From the NCBI GenBank assembly GCA_963768075.1, contig CAVYHD010000024.1:1-64000 (forward strand): a stretch of 64,000 nt of DNA, given 5' to 3'. This DNA comes from QHXW01 sp963768075. Its GTDB lineage: Bacteria > Acidobacteriota > Terriglobia > Bryobacterales > Bryobacteraceae. Positions 52,843 to 63,685 of this stretch are shown one piece after another; the stretch's first letter is position 1; every line of letters starts with the position of its first letter. The notes under the pieces were generated by a model. That model did no database searches. It was not told the origin of the DNA and saw only the letters and a list, made by a program, of their open reading frames with translations. The position numbers were made by a program, and so were the translations under genes.

Positions 52843-54523
52843 TTGCGCTGATCTCCATCAGCATCGCTGCGTCTGCTTCCACGCCGGAAATCGTCAAGCG
52901 CCTAAACGTCAAGGTTCCCATGCAGGATGGCATGCGTCTGGCGGCCAACCTCTTTCTTCCCGCGGAATCTGGCCGCTTTCCCACCATTCTGGTGCGCACG
53001 CCCTATAACAAAGGAGACGATCTGTCTCCGAACTTCCGCGCTTTCGTCGATCACGGTTACGCCATGGTGGTGGAAGATGCGCGCGGCCGCTACGCTTCCG
53101 AAGGTGTCTTCGATCCCTTCGGCCAGGAGCCGAAAGACGGCAACGATACCTTGAATTGGATCGCCGAGCAGCCATGGTCGGATGGAAAAATCGGCATGCT
53201 CGGCGGGTCCTACCTCGGCATCGTCCAGTGGAAAGCGGCGCTGCTCAACAACCCGCACCTGAGGGCGATTGCGCCCGTCGTTTCCGGCTCCGACGATTAC
53301 CGCGACCGCTATTATTCAACCGGTGGCGCCTTGCAGCTTGGGCATCGTCTGTTGGGCATCTCGGAAAATCTGCGCGCCCCCGGTTACACGCCGCCGGCAT
53401 TCTCGACCTACGTTCGCATCCTGCCCTTGCGCATGGCAGCTCTATCCGCCACCGGCCAGCGTTGCGACATTTTTCAGAAGGTGCTCGACCATCCCTCCTA
53501 CGATGCTTTTTGGCGCTCCATGAGCACCCGCGAGCACATCGGCCAGATTCATGTGCCGGTGTTTTCCGTGGGCGGCTGGTACGATTGCTTCGTCGAGAGT
53601 GACTTGGCCGCCTTCAGCGCATTGCACCGCTCTTCGAACACGCACCGCATCGTGATTGGCCCCTGGCCGCACAACATGTCCATCAAGTTCGCCAACGTCG
53701 ATTTCGGCAACGAATCGGGCGCGCCCATCCGGCGCATGCAGATCGAGTGGTTCGACCAGTGGCTGAAGTCGAAAGACACGCCCATGATGTCCCGCCCGCC
53801 GGTGCATATTTTCGTCATGGGCGCGAACCGGTGGCGCGACGAGCAGGAGTGGCCACCCGCGCGCGCCAGGATGACGTCCCTGTACTTCTCGAGCAATGGC
53901 CGCGCGAATTCGCTCGATGGCAACGGTGTCTTGACCGCCCGGCTCCCGCGAAAGGCTGCGCTGGACCGCTTCGATTTCGACCCGCATGATCCCGTGCCCA
54001 CAGCCGGTGGTGCCAACTGCTGTAATCCGAATCAGTTTCCCTGGGGGCCGATGGACCAGCGCTCCGTCGAGCGCCGGCTCGATGTGCTCGTGTTTACCTC
54101 ACCTGTCCTCGGCGAAGATCTGGAGGTAACCGGTCCGGTTAGCGTCGTACTCTATGCCGCGACCTCGGCGCCCGACACCGACTTCACCGCCAAGCTGGTG
54201 GACGTGTTTCCCAACGGCGAAGCCCGCAATCTCACCGATGGCATTCTGCGTTTGCGCTATCGGAACTCGCTCGAGAAGCCCAGCTCGCCACTCCCGGCCA
54301 GGTCTACCACGTGACGATCGATGCCGGCGTAACCAGTAACGTGTTCCTCAAAGGCCATCGCGTGCGCCTGGAAATCTCCAGCAGCAATTTCCCGCGCTTC
54401 GATCGCAATCCCAACACCGGCCGCCCGGTGGCTGACGAAACCGTTCTGCGCAAGGCGTCGCAAACCATCTATCACGACCGCGCGCATCCCTCGCGTCTCG
54501 TGCTGCCCGTAATTCCCAATTAA
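52824..54523 (+). pseudogene. CocE/NonD-type hydrolase, frameshifted near the 3' end
   Basis: A secreted X-Pro dipeptidyl-peptidase-like (CocE/NonD) hydrolase. GTG 52824 opens a signal peptide (LRTLVALISISIAASAS). The nucleophile lies in GMLGGSYLG, and HRIVIGPWPHN carries a late His. The C-terminal jelly-roll is interrupted at about codon 490: the main frame ends at 54314 and the rest (VTIDAGVTSNVFLKGHRVRLEIS to VLPVIPN) is in another frame to 54523. One base lost near 54283 restores PELATPGQVYHV. It could be a sequence error. Confidence 0.82.
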
Positions 54524-54538
54524 GCGTTTGTGGCGTGC

Positions 54539-55570
54539 TCAATTCAGAAAATATGTCCGGTACAGAGTATCCCGCTGCTTGGGAATAAACCCCGCATCGC
54601 GAATCAATCGCCGCAGCTCTTCTTCCGAGGCCCGGTGATGCGCTCCTGCGGCCGAAACAACATTCTCCTCGATCATGATGCTGCCCACATCATTGCCGCC
54701 AAAACGCAGCCCAAGCTGGCAGGTCTTCAGTCCCGGTGTCACCCACGATGACTGAATGTTCTCGATGTTGTCGAGATAAATCCGCGAGAGCGCCAGCATC
54801 TGCAGGTACTCCACCGCCGTGGCTTCTTCTTTTATGAAGCGGCCGAGCGACGTGTTCTCGCGCTGGAACGTCCAGGGGATGAAGGCCGTAAATCCGCCCG
54901 TGTCTTCCTGAATCTGCCGCACGATCTCCAGATGATGGATGCGCTGCTCGAACGTTTCCCCGCACCCGAACATCATCGTCGCCGTCGTGCGCATTCCCAG
55001 CGCGTGCGCCGTGCGGTGCGTGTCGATCCATTCGTTCACCGAGCACTTCAGCCGGCTGATGCGATGCCGCACCGCGTCGTCCAGAATCTCGGCCCCGCCT
55101 CCCGGAATCGAGTCGAGTCCCGCGTCTCGCAGCCGCGCAATGGTGTCGCGCAGGGAGATCCCGCTCACCTGCGCAATGTTCGTGAGCTCCGGCGCGGAAA
55201 AGCAGTGGCAGTGAATCGTAAACCGCTGCTTGATCGACCGCAGCAGGTCCTCGTACCATTCGATCTTCAAGTCGGGATGCAACCCGCCCTGCATCAGAAT
55301 GCCCGTTCCGCCCAGGTCGATCGTTTCTTGAATTTTATCGAAAATCACCTGCTTGGGCTGCACGTAGCCTTCGGCGTGGCCCATCGGGCGGTAAAACGCG
55401 CAGAAGCTGCAATACTCAGTGCAGAAATTCGTGTAATTGATGTTGCGGTCGATGATGTACGACGCCACGCCTTCCGGGTGCAGTTTGCGCCGCACAGCGT
55501 CCGCCGCCATCCCGATGCCGATCAGATCGTCGGAACGCAATAAATCGAGTGCTTCCTCGCGTGAAATCAT
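54539..55570 (-). CDS. mqnC: Cyclic dehypoxanthinyl futalosine synthase
   Basis: A 343-residue radical SAM enzyme. Cys50, Cys54 and Cys57 (NFCTEYCSFCAF) bind the 4Fe-4S cluster, and GGTGILMQGGLHPDL, ALGMRTTATMMFGCGET and SSWVTPGLKTCQLGLRFGGNDVGS are family signatures. MqnC cyclises dehypoxanthine futalosine in the menaquinone route used by many Acidobacteria. Convergent with the CocE-type gene with 15 bp between them. Confidence 0.95.
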   Translation of the reverse strand: MISREEALDLLRSDDLIGIGMAADAVRRKLHPEGVASYIIDRNINYTNFCTEYCSFCAFYRPMGHAEGYVQPKQVIFDKIQETIDLGGTGILMQGGLHPDLKIEWYEDLLRSIKQRFTIHCHCFSAPELTNIAQVSGISLRDTIARLRDAGLDSIPGGGAEILDDAVRHRISRLKCSVNEWIDTHRTAHALGMRTTATMMFGCGETFEQRIHHLEIVRQIQEDTGGFTAFIPWTFQRENTSLGRFIKEEATAVEYLQMLALSRIYLDNIENIQSSWVTPGLKTCQLGLRFGGNDVGSIMIEENVVSAAGAHHRASEEELRRLIRDAGFIPKQRDTLYRTYFLN

Positions 55571-55663
55571 GGGGTCGAAAACTCATCTTAGCGCAATCGC
55601 GTGCCGCGCTTGTATTCCAGGGGCCTCGGGCATAGAATGCAGGTACAAAGGACGGCTAATCAG

Positions 55664-56002
55664 ATGAGACTCTCTTTAATCGCACCCCTGTTGTTGCTGG
55701 CCGCGGGCGCCCTGTGCGCGCAACAGGCCATGCCCCGCATGACCGCCGTCGATCCTGATACGGGCAAGGCCGGCGACCTTATCACGGTAACCGGGGAGAA
55801 TTTGGATAAAGGTCAAGTCGCCGAGTTATATCTGACCGACGGCAAGAAGGACACCAAAGTTCCCATGACCGAACAAGGGCCCACCACCATCAAATTCAAA
55901 ATTCCGGATAAGGTCACGGCCGGCCGCTTGGCGCTGATGGTCTTGACGGGCGGCAAAGAACCTAAGCTCATCGAGCAGCCGGTCAAGCTGAATATCGAGT
56001 AA
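55664..56002 (+). CDS. Secreted IPT/TIG-domain protein
   Basis: A 112-residue protein with a signal peptide (LIAPLLLLAAGALCAQQ) and one IPT/TIG immunoglobulin-like domain: MTAVDPDTGKAGDLITVTGENLDKGQVAELYLTDG ... GPTTIKFKIPDKVTAGRLALMVLTGG. Such domains bind carbohydrate or serve as structural modules. ATG 55664 is chosen as the start of the signal peptide. Confidence 0.85.
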   Translation: MRLSLIAPLLLLAAGALCAQQAMPRMTAVDPDTGKAGDLITVTGENLDKGQVAELYLTDGKKDTKVPMTEQGPTTIKFKIPDKVTAGRLALMVLTGGKEPKLIEQPVKLNIE

Positions 56003-56042
56003 CGCGCCCGCCATGCATCCTTCGCGGATATAATCACTACGT

Positions 56043-57179
56043 TTGTCTCCCAAACCGAATATAGCCGTCATCGGCGCCGGCGCCTTTGGCGGCTGGACTG
56101 CTCTTTATTTGCTGCGGAACGGCGCAAAAGTAACGCTGCTCGATGCCTGGGGTCCCGGCAACTCCCGCGCCAGTTCCGGCGGCGAAACGCGAATCATCCG
56201 TGGCACCTACGGCCCCAAGGAGCGGTACACCCGGTTGGCCGCGCGGGCGCTCCAGCTTTGGAAGGAGAATGAGAAGCGCTGGCAGCGGAAGCTGTTCCAC
56301 CGCACCGGCGTGCTGTGGATGACCAGTCCGGACGATGCCTTCGAGCGTGCGTCCTTGCCTCTGCTACGCGCGGCCGGCATCGAATTTGAGGAACTCGAGA
56401 GCACCGAAGCCCGACGCCGCTTTCCGCAAATCAATTTCGAAAATGTGAAATGGTGCATCTGGGAATCGGAAAGCGGTTTCCTTACGGCGCGGCGCAATTG
56501 CCAGGTCGTATTGGAGAATTTTCTCGCCGAGGGCGGCGAGTATCGCGAGTCGTCCGTCGCCCCCGGAGCCATTCAGGGCCGCGAAATGGGTGCGCTGACT
56601 TTGTCCGGCCGCTCCACTGTTCAGGCCGACCAATATGTCTTTGCGTGCGGTCCGTGGCTCGGCAAGCTCTTCCCCGATGTGATCGGCGATCTGGTTCGAC
56701 CCACGCGCCAGGAGGTTTTCTTCTTCGGCGTCCCCGCCGGTGATCTCCAGTACTCCGAGCTCCGGATGCCCACCTGGATCGATCACGGCGCCAATTATCT
56801 GTACTACGGCATCCCCGGCAACGAGTGGCGGGGATTCAAAGCGGCCGATGATTCGCGCGGGCCAACCTGCGATCCTACTTCCCAGGAACGCACGGTATCC
56901 TCGGAGGGCCTGCGGAGTGTTCGCAACCACGTCGAGTTTCGTTTTCCCGGACTCAAAGGCGCTCCCGTGCTGGAAACTCGCGTGTGCCAGTATGAGCAAA
57001 CCCCCGACGAGAATTTCATCATCGATCGTCACCCCGCAGCCGCCAACGCCTGGCTCCTCGGCGGCGGATCGGGTCACGGATACAAACACGGCCCCGCCGT
57101 CGGCGAACTCATGGCCCAGTTAGTGCTCGGCCGCAAGCCCCTCGACCCCTTCTTCCGCCTCTCGCGCTTCTCCTCCTAA
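56043..57179 (+). CDS. FAD-dependent oxidoreductase (DAO/MTOX type)
   Basis: A 378-residue flavoprotein. The dinucleotide motif is VIGAGAFGGWTALYL near residue 8, followed by a DAO fold with SSGGETRIIRG, which resembles sarcosine oxidase and N-methyltryptophan oxidase, and the C-terminal GGGSGHGYKHGPAVGELMA. TTG start. The substrate is probably a secondary or N-methyl amine but is not determined. Confidence 0.87.
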   Translation: MSPKPNIAVIGAGAFGGWTALYLLRNGAKVTLLDAWGPGNSRASSGGETRIIRGTYGPKERYTRLAARALQLWKENEKRWQRKLFHRTGVLWMTSPDDAFERASLPLLRAAGIEFEELESTEARRRFPQINFENVKWCIWESESGFLTARRNCQVVLENFLAEGGEYRESSVAPGAIQGREMGALTLSGRSTVQADQYVFACGPWLGKLFPDVIGDLVRPTRQEVFFFGVPAGDLQYSELRMPTWIDHGANYLYYGIPGNEWRGFKAADDSRGPTCDPTSQERTVSSEGLRSVRNHVEFRFPGLKGAPVLETRVCQYEQTPDENFIIDRHPAAANAWLLGGGSGHGYKHGPAVGELMAQLVLGRKPLDPFFRLSRFSS

Positions 57180-57209
57180 ATCCGCTGGTATAATCGCGCC
57201 GAGACCGCC

Positions 57210-57944
57210 ATGAAAACCAAGCTCCTGTTATCCATTCCTCTCCTCGCCATTGCAGCTCTACTGCTCATTCGCTGGTCGAACGCGCAGCCCGCTCCCGGCG
57301 ACCCCTTGATCGAAGGGTTCCGCACCGTCGAAGTCGCCTCCGTCGCCGATGCCGTCGAGCAGCTCTACGGACAGCGCGCCCACATGTCGCACCAGATGCG
57401 CCCCCTTTTCATGAGTAAGTTCGCCGGCCCCGCCGTCACTGTTCTTTTAAGAAAGGAAGAGCATCACGATGGCGCCGCCGCCTCGCAAGGCATGCTCGAC
57501 GCCATTGACGCCGCCCCCGCCGGCTCGATTTACGTCATGGTGCTCGAAGACGGCGCAGATACCGCCGGCATCGGTGGGTTGATGGCCACCGCCATGAAAG
57601 TCCGCGGCCTCACCGGCGCCATCGTCGACGCCGCCATCCGCGATACGCCCCAAATTCGCCGCCTGCAATTCCCCGTCTTCAGCACCGGCGTGGCGCCATC
57701 CACGTCCATCAACCACTACCGCTTCGCTGGCACGAACGTGCCCGTCACCTGCGCCGGCGTCCGCGTCAACCCGAACGACATCATCGTAGCCGACGACGAT
57801 GGCGTAGCCGTCGTCCCCCGCGAGCACGCCGCCGACGTTCTGAAAAAAGCCCAGCAGCTCGACTACACCGAGCACAGCATGATGCCCTTCATCGAAAAAT
57901 TCCGGTCAATCAAAGAAGCCGTCGCCAAGTTCGGCAGGATTTAG
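57210..57944 (+). CDS. Exported RraA-family protein
   Basis: A 244-residue protein with a signal peptide or anchor (LLLSIPLLAIAALLLIRW) and an RraA/HMG-aldolase fold: SVADAVEQLYG, GLMATAMKVRGLTGAIVDAAIRDTPQI, PVFSTGVAPSTS and DIIVADDDGVAVVP. Relatives act as 4-hydroxy-4-methyl-2-oxoglutarate aldolase/oxaloacetate decarboxylase or as RNase E inhibitors. The signal sequence is unusual for this family. The substrate is unknown. Confidence 0.85.
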   Translation: MKTKLLLSIPLLAIAALLLIRWSNAQPAPGDPLIEGFRTVEVASVADAVEQLYGQRAHMSHQMRPLFMSKFAGPAVTVLLRKEEHHDGAAASQGMLDAIDAAPAGSIYVMVLEDGADTAGIGGLMATAMKVRGLTGAIVDAAIRDTPQIRRLQFPVFSTGVAPSTSINHYRFAGTNVPVTCAGVRVNPNDIIVADDDGVAVVPREHAADVLKKAQQLDYTEHSMMPFIEKFRSIKEAVAKFGRI

Positions 57945-57976
57945 TTTGGTGAAGTGTTGTCGTAGAGTACCATCTC

Positions 57977-58242
57977 ATGGGATCTCCTATGATTTCCGAC
58001 CGGGAAGCAATCAAGAGATTTTGGTCAGGCCTGATTGAGTCAGTCAATGCGAAGTCAGCGGTCCTGACGTCGGTAGACGTGATGCCGGCCGGTGATGACT
58101 TAGTCGAGATCGGCCGTGCCACTCGCCATTGAGTCGCCCGGACAACCCGCGGCGGAGTTAGAAGTGAAACACGTAGTCTACTGGCGGCAGGAAGACGGCA
58201 AAATGGAAATGGCACGTGGACATCTGGAACCAGAAGGTGTAG
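57977..58242 (+). pseudogene. SnoaL/DUF4440-like protein fragment, frameshifted
   Basis: The frame starts inside the usual fold (GSPMISDREAIKRFWSGLIESVNAKSAVLTSVDVMPAGDDLVEIGRA). A one-base shift then leads to ESPGQPAAELEVKHVVYWRQEDGK, and a second shift to WKWHVDIWNQ, the typical C-terminal strand. The N-terminal third is missing. It is a relic of a YybH-like ketosteroid isomerase-fold protein. Confidence 0.6.
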
Positions 58243-58441
58243 TCAGATTCTGATTCCTGACCCGGCAGAAACGGCCGGCGCGGGCGATTTCGCCTGTTAG
58301 TCGAGTGCAATTAGCGACTCAAACGGCTGGTTGCGGCCCCATCGGTAAACTCGAAAATCGCGGTCCAGACAGTATCTAGCCACTGTCGTGGTATTTGCTC
58401 AAGCCTTTCACTTCGCTCAAGCAGTCCGACAACGGCCCGAA

Positions 58442-58687
58442 TCAACCAGAACAGGCCACACGCCCGAAGCCTTTGAGTTGCCGCTTGTTCGATCCAAGAT
58501 CGAAAATTCCAGAACGGAATTTTCCCAAACCGATAATCTTCTTCTCCGCTGGTGCCTGCTGGCATGCCGCCAACAGACGAATACCCTCGCGGACTAGAGC
58601 CGAAGGACTCATCCCCAGACGTCGCACCAATCGACTCGACGCACGCTGCGTTTCCGGATCGAGACGCGCTTGTACTCTCACAAGCAT
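58442..58687 (-). CDS. Ribbon-helix-helix antitoxin-like protein
   Basis: An 81-residue protein beginning MLVRVQARLDPETQRASSRLVRRLGMSPSALVREGIRLL, a ribbon-helix-helix module, and ending in KFRSGIFDLGSNKRQLKGFGR, a tail I recall from VapB-like antitoxins. A following toxin gene is expected downstream on this strand, but 58311-58441 shows no recognisable PIN domain, so the toxin appears lost. Confidence 0.6.
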   Translation of the reverse strand: MLVRVQARLDPETQRASSRLVRRLGMSPSALVREGIRLLAACQQAPAEKKIIGLGKFRSGIFDLGSNKRQLKGFGRVACSG

Positions 58688-58691
58688 GGCC

Positions 58692-59792
58692 CTACATCTC
58701 TCTCTTCAAGAACGCGCAAATGTGATACCCGTCCATGAACTTGAACGGCGTCTCACCCATCGTGTAATGCCCGCAGGGAAGCGCAGCCACCGCGTGGTCC
58801 AGGTCCAGTTCCCGGAACCCGTCCACCACCTCTTGGGAGAATCTAGGCAGGAAAGTTGTATCGTACTTGCCGTAAATCAGCAGTGGCCGTTTCCGCATAT
58901 CCGCGAATCGCTCGATGTAATGCGCCGGGCTGATGGCCACCCAAACTTCGCGCAACCGGTCGAGATCGAGCGCGCCCTCCATGCTCTGGCGAATGTGCTG
59001 CGAGGATATCCCCTCCCACACCACGTCCGCGAATTGCGTCGAGCAGTGGTTGAATACGTTGACTTTCAGACGCGTGGTCGTGCGACGCTGGCCAGAAACG
59101 CATAGCACGAGCCCAGGCTGGTGCCGACGATGCCGATGCTTCTCATATCCCTGCTGCTCCAGCCAGTCCAGCGCAGCTACCGCGCGTCGATTACCGCCTG
59201 CCGCGTCGCGTCGATCGTGCGCGCAACGTTTGAGGAAACCGCGTAGTCCGCGCGTTTCAGCTCCGCCGGCATGCGGTAGTCGTGATACGGAAGGCTCAGC
59301 CGCAGCGCCGAAATGCCGAGCTGGCTGATGGCCCGTGCAAAGCGCCACGTGCTGCTCGGCGTGCGAGTTCCAGTGCGGCAGCACGATCACCGCTTTCTTG
59401 CCCGGCTTTGGCTCCATGGGCGAAGCCTTCGCCGGGAACCACTGCCCATAGACCGTGTTGTTCTCTGCGTAAGCCGTTTCCACTGCCGAGGTAAACTTCA
59501 GCACATGGCCGGCCAGCGCAAAATCGCCGGGCGTGCGGTATCCGTAAAAATCGTCACTGCGCTCGATCGCCGCTTCGTTCAGCACTCGCAGCCAGGCTTC
59601 GTCGCTGTGGCCGTCGCGCGGATGAAGCCTAGTGCATGGCCAGTTCCGTGCCCATTCCAAACCCCATTCGAACGGGCGCACCACGCGGTCGGTCGCACGC
59701 GAGCACAGCCGCTCTTCCCACGCCTGCATCCACTGGCGATACGTTTCTTCCACCTGTAGCAAATGTACCAGGAACCGGCCGTATCGCGACAA
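58692..59792 (-). pseudogene. Alpha/beta hydrolase, multiple frameshifts
   Basis: The frame is open for 366 codons but the family sequence is only partly in register. In-frame blocks are VIVLPHWNSHAEQHVALC (N-terminal) and LDWLEQQGYE, RLKVNVFNHCSTQFADVVWEG, MRKRPLLIYGKYDTTFLPRFSQ and PCGHYTMGETPFKFMDGYH (C-terminal, with the catalytic His). The section between, including the expected GTSLGS nucleophile elbow near 59130, is shifted. Three or more indels are needed. Decay or sequence error. Confidence 0.65.
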
Positions 59793-59824
59793 TGTAGTAA
59801 AATCGGCATCGGAGCCCAGATCCT

Positions 59825-61131
<1,307 letters not shown>

Positions 61132-61135
<4 letters not shown>

Positions 61136-62322
61136 CGTTGGCCGATCCGCTGGCGTATCTCGGCGCGCAACTGGACGCGTGGCGGCAGGCGGGCACGTAC
61201 CAGCGCCTGCGTGTGCTGGAATCGGCGAGCGCCGCCGAATCGCGTTTCGATGGCCGCGAGGTCATCAATCTCGCTTCGAACAACTACCTCGGGCTGACGA
61301 CTCACCCCAAGCTGATTGAAGCGGCGGTCGAGGCCGCCCGGAAATACGGCGCGGGATCGGGCGCCGTCCGGACCATCTCCGGCACCATGACGCTGCACAT
61401 GGAGCTGGAGGAGCGCATCGCGCGCTTCAAGAACGTCGAAGCCTGCGTGGTATTTCAGTCCGGATTCGCCGCCAACGCCGGCACGGTTTCCGCGATCCTC
61501 ACCCCCGAAGATCACATCATTTCCGACGAGTTGAACCACGCCAGCATTATCGATGGCTGCCGGTTGTCGAAAGCCAAGATTCACGTCTTCCCCCACAAAG
61601 ACGCAGCGGCGGCGGGCCGGATACTCCAAGAACTGGCTTCGGTTTCCGGCTGCAAGCTTCTGATTACAGATGGTGTTTTCTCGATGGAGGGCGACATCGG
61701 CCCCCTTCCTGCTTTGGTTGAAGTGGCGGAAAAATATGGCGCCATCATGATGGTCGACGATGCCCATTCGTCCGGAGTGCTGGGCCGCAACGGGCGCGGG
61801 ACAATCGATCATTTTCATCTCCATGGCAGGGTTCATATTCAGGTGGGCACGCTCTCGAAAGCCATCGGCGTGCTGGGCGGCTACGTGTGTGGCAGCCGAG
61901 ACCTTATACAGTTCTTATACCATCGGGCGCGGCCGTTTCTGTTCTCGACCTCGCATCCGCCGGCGGTGGCGGCGGCTTGCATCGCGGCTTTTGAGGTACT
62001 GGAGCAAGAGCCGGAACGCATTCAGAATCTGTGGGATAACACGAAATACTTCAAGCAGGGCCTGGCCGCTGCTGGGTTCAATACGGGCATGAGCGAAACT
62101 CCGATTACCCCTGTGATCGTCGGAGAAGCGAAGGTCGCGCATCAGCTTTCGGCGGCGCTTTTCGAAGAAGGCGTGCTGGCTACCGGTATCGGATTCCCTA
62201 CCGTACCTGAAGGCAAAGCGCGGGTGCGCACGATCGTTACCGCGACGCATACGCGCGAGGAGTTAGACCGCGCGTTGGACGTTTTCGCGCGCGTCGGCAA
62301 GAAACTGGGAATTCTGCGGTAA
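61132..62322 (+). CDS. kbl: Glycine C-acetyltransferase / 2-amino-3-ketobutyrate CoA ligase
   Basis: A 396-residue PLP enzyme of the alpha-oxoamine synthase family: NYLGLTTHPKL, GAGSGAVRTISGTMTLHMELE, DELNHASIIDGCRLSKA, TDGVFSMEGDIGPL, VDDAHSSGVLGRNGRGT and the Schiff-base Lys in GTLSKAIGVLGGYVCG. KBL converts 2-amino-3-ketobutyrate and CoA to glycine and acetyl-CoA. The TTG start overlaps the upstream stop; a second TTG is at 61138. The 3' end overlaps the convergent transporter gene by 60 bp. Confidence 0.92.
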
Positions 62323-63516
62323 CGGGACGCGCTTCAGGACCAGCGCAAGCAATCCTGAAATCAGTGCCAAGAGCGCGCTGCCATAGAACGCCGCCGTCCA
62401 GCTTCCGAACCTCTCAAACAGCACCGCTGCCAAGCCGCCGGCGATGATCGATGCAATCCCTTTTGCGCTGTACATGAAGCTGTAGTTGGAGCTTGCGTGA
62501 GCGGCGCCGAAGTAATCGCCCACGAGCGAGGGAAAGAGTGAGAACACTTCGCCGTAAGTGAAGAAGGTGAGGATCAGGGTCACGGTGAACATCGTGCCCG
62601 ACCAGCGGCCAACGACGAGCACGCTGAGCAGGCAGGCGGCCTGGAGCACGAAGGCGATGGCCATGGTGGTCTCGCGGCCGATGTGGTCGGAAAGCCAGCC
62701 CCACGAGACGCGGCTGAGGCCGTTCGAAATGCGATCGAGGGCGAGCGCGAGAGTGAGCGCGCCGCGCGTGATGCCCCACTCGGTGGCGACGGGTCCCGCT
62801 TGCGCGGTGACCAGCAGGCCGCCGGTGGCCATCGCGACAAACATGAAGTAAAGCAGGTAAAAGTGTGGAGTGCGCAGCATTTGCGGTGTGGAGAACTGAT
62901 CGCGGTTGCGGCGCACGCGCAGGTGGCCGGCGCGCGCGGCGGGATGCGCGGCGGCAAACTCGGGTCCGGGATGGCGAAGGATCTGCGCCACCAGCAGGAT
63001 GATGATCCCCTGCAAAATTCCAGTCACCAGAAAGGCGGTCCGGTAACCACTGGAGCGAATGATGGAGGCGATCAGGGGGATGAAGAGCGCGGAGCCCGAC
63101 CCGAAACCCGCGGCGATGATGCCCGCGGCAAGACCACGGCGATCGGGGAACCATTTCAGCGCGCACGCGATGGAACCGCTGTAGACGAACGCCGCGCCCA
63201 CTCCGGCGAGGGCGTAGAACGCGTAGAGTTGCCAGCGCTCGGTAGCGAAGGCGAGTCCCGACCAGCCGACGCCGCACAACACGCCGGCAATGGTGGTGAA
63301 GATGCGCGGGCCCATGCGATCGATGATCCAGCCTTCGAGCGGCATGACCCAGGTTTCAAAAACGATGAACAGCGTGAAGCCCCACTGGATGTCAGAGAGC
63401 CTCCAGCCGGTGGACTGGCGGATGGGCTCAACGAACAGCGTCCAGGCGTACTGGAGGTTGGCGATCATGATCATCGCCACGAGCGAGGCGGAAAGCTGCA
63501 GCCAACGATTCTTCAC
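62263..63516 (-). CDS. MFS transporter, oxalate/formate antiporter-like
   Basis: A 417-residue, 12-span major facilitator with LQYAWTLFVEPIRQSTGWRLSDIQWGFTLFI and RMGPR in the loop after span 2, GFGSGSALFIPL in span 5 and the second-half loop SDHIGRETTM. The sequence is OxlT-like (formate/oxalate antiporter subfamily), though many relatives carry other monocarboxylates. GTG start. It is convergent with kbl with a 60-bp overlap, so no separate terminators exist between them. Confidence 0.88.
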   Translation of the reverse strand: MKNRWLQLSASLVAMIMIANLQYAWTLFVEPIRQSTGWRLSDIQWGFTLFIVFETWVMPLEGWIIDRMGPRIFTTIAGVLCGVGWSGLAFATERWQLYAFYALAGVGAAFVYSGSIACALKWFPDRRGLAAGIIAAGFGSGSALFIPLIASIIRSSGYRTAFLVTGILQGIIILLVAQILRHPGPEFAAAHPAARAGHLRVRRNRDQFSTPQMLRTPHFYLLYFMFVAMATGGLLVTAQAGPVATEWGITRGALTLALALDRISNGLSRVSWGWLSDHIGRETTMAIAFVLQAACLLSVLVVGRWSGTMFTVTLILTFFTYGEVFSLFPSLVGDYFGAAHASSNYSFMYSAKGIASIIAGGLAAVLFERFGSWTAAFYGSALLALISGLLALVLKRVPLPQNSQFLADARENVQRAV

Positions 63517-63685
63517 TTGGCGATCCGGAGGCGCATTTCGAGAAGATTAGCACAGGGGGATGATGTGTGATTGGCGACGCAGCCGGGTTACTTACTGAGG
63601 TGAGGTTGTGAGCGTACGCGACCGCTCCCTTTGGTCACGGCTCAGTATCGGCGGGCTTTGTTGAGTGGCGACAGGCTAGCCACCT

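Noticed and set aside
62683..63570. 295-residue plus-strand frame
   Set aside because: Antisense to the MFS transporter; the product is rich in Gly, Asp and Arg and has no features.
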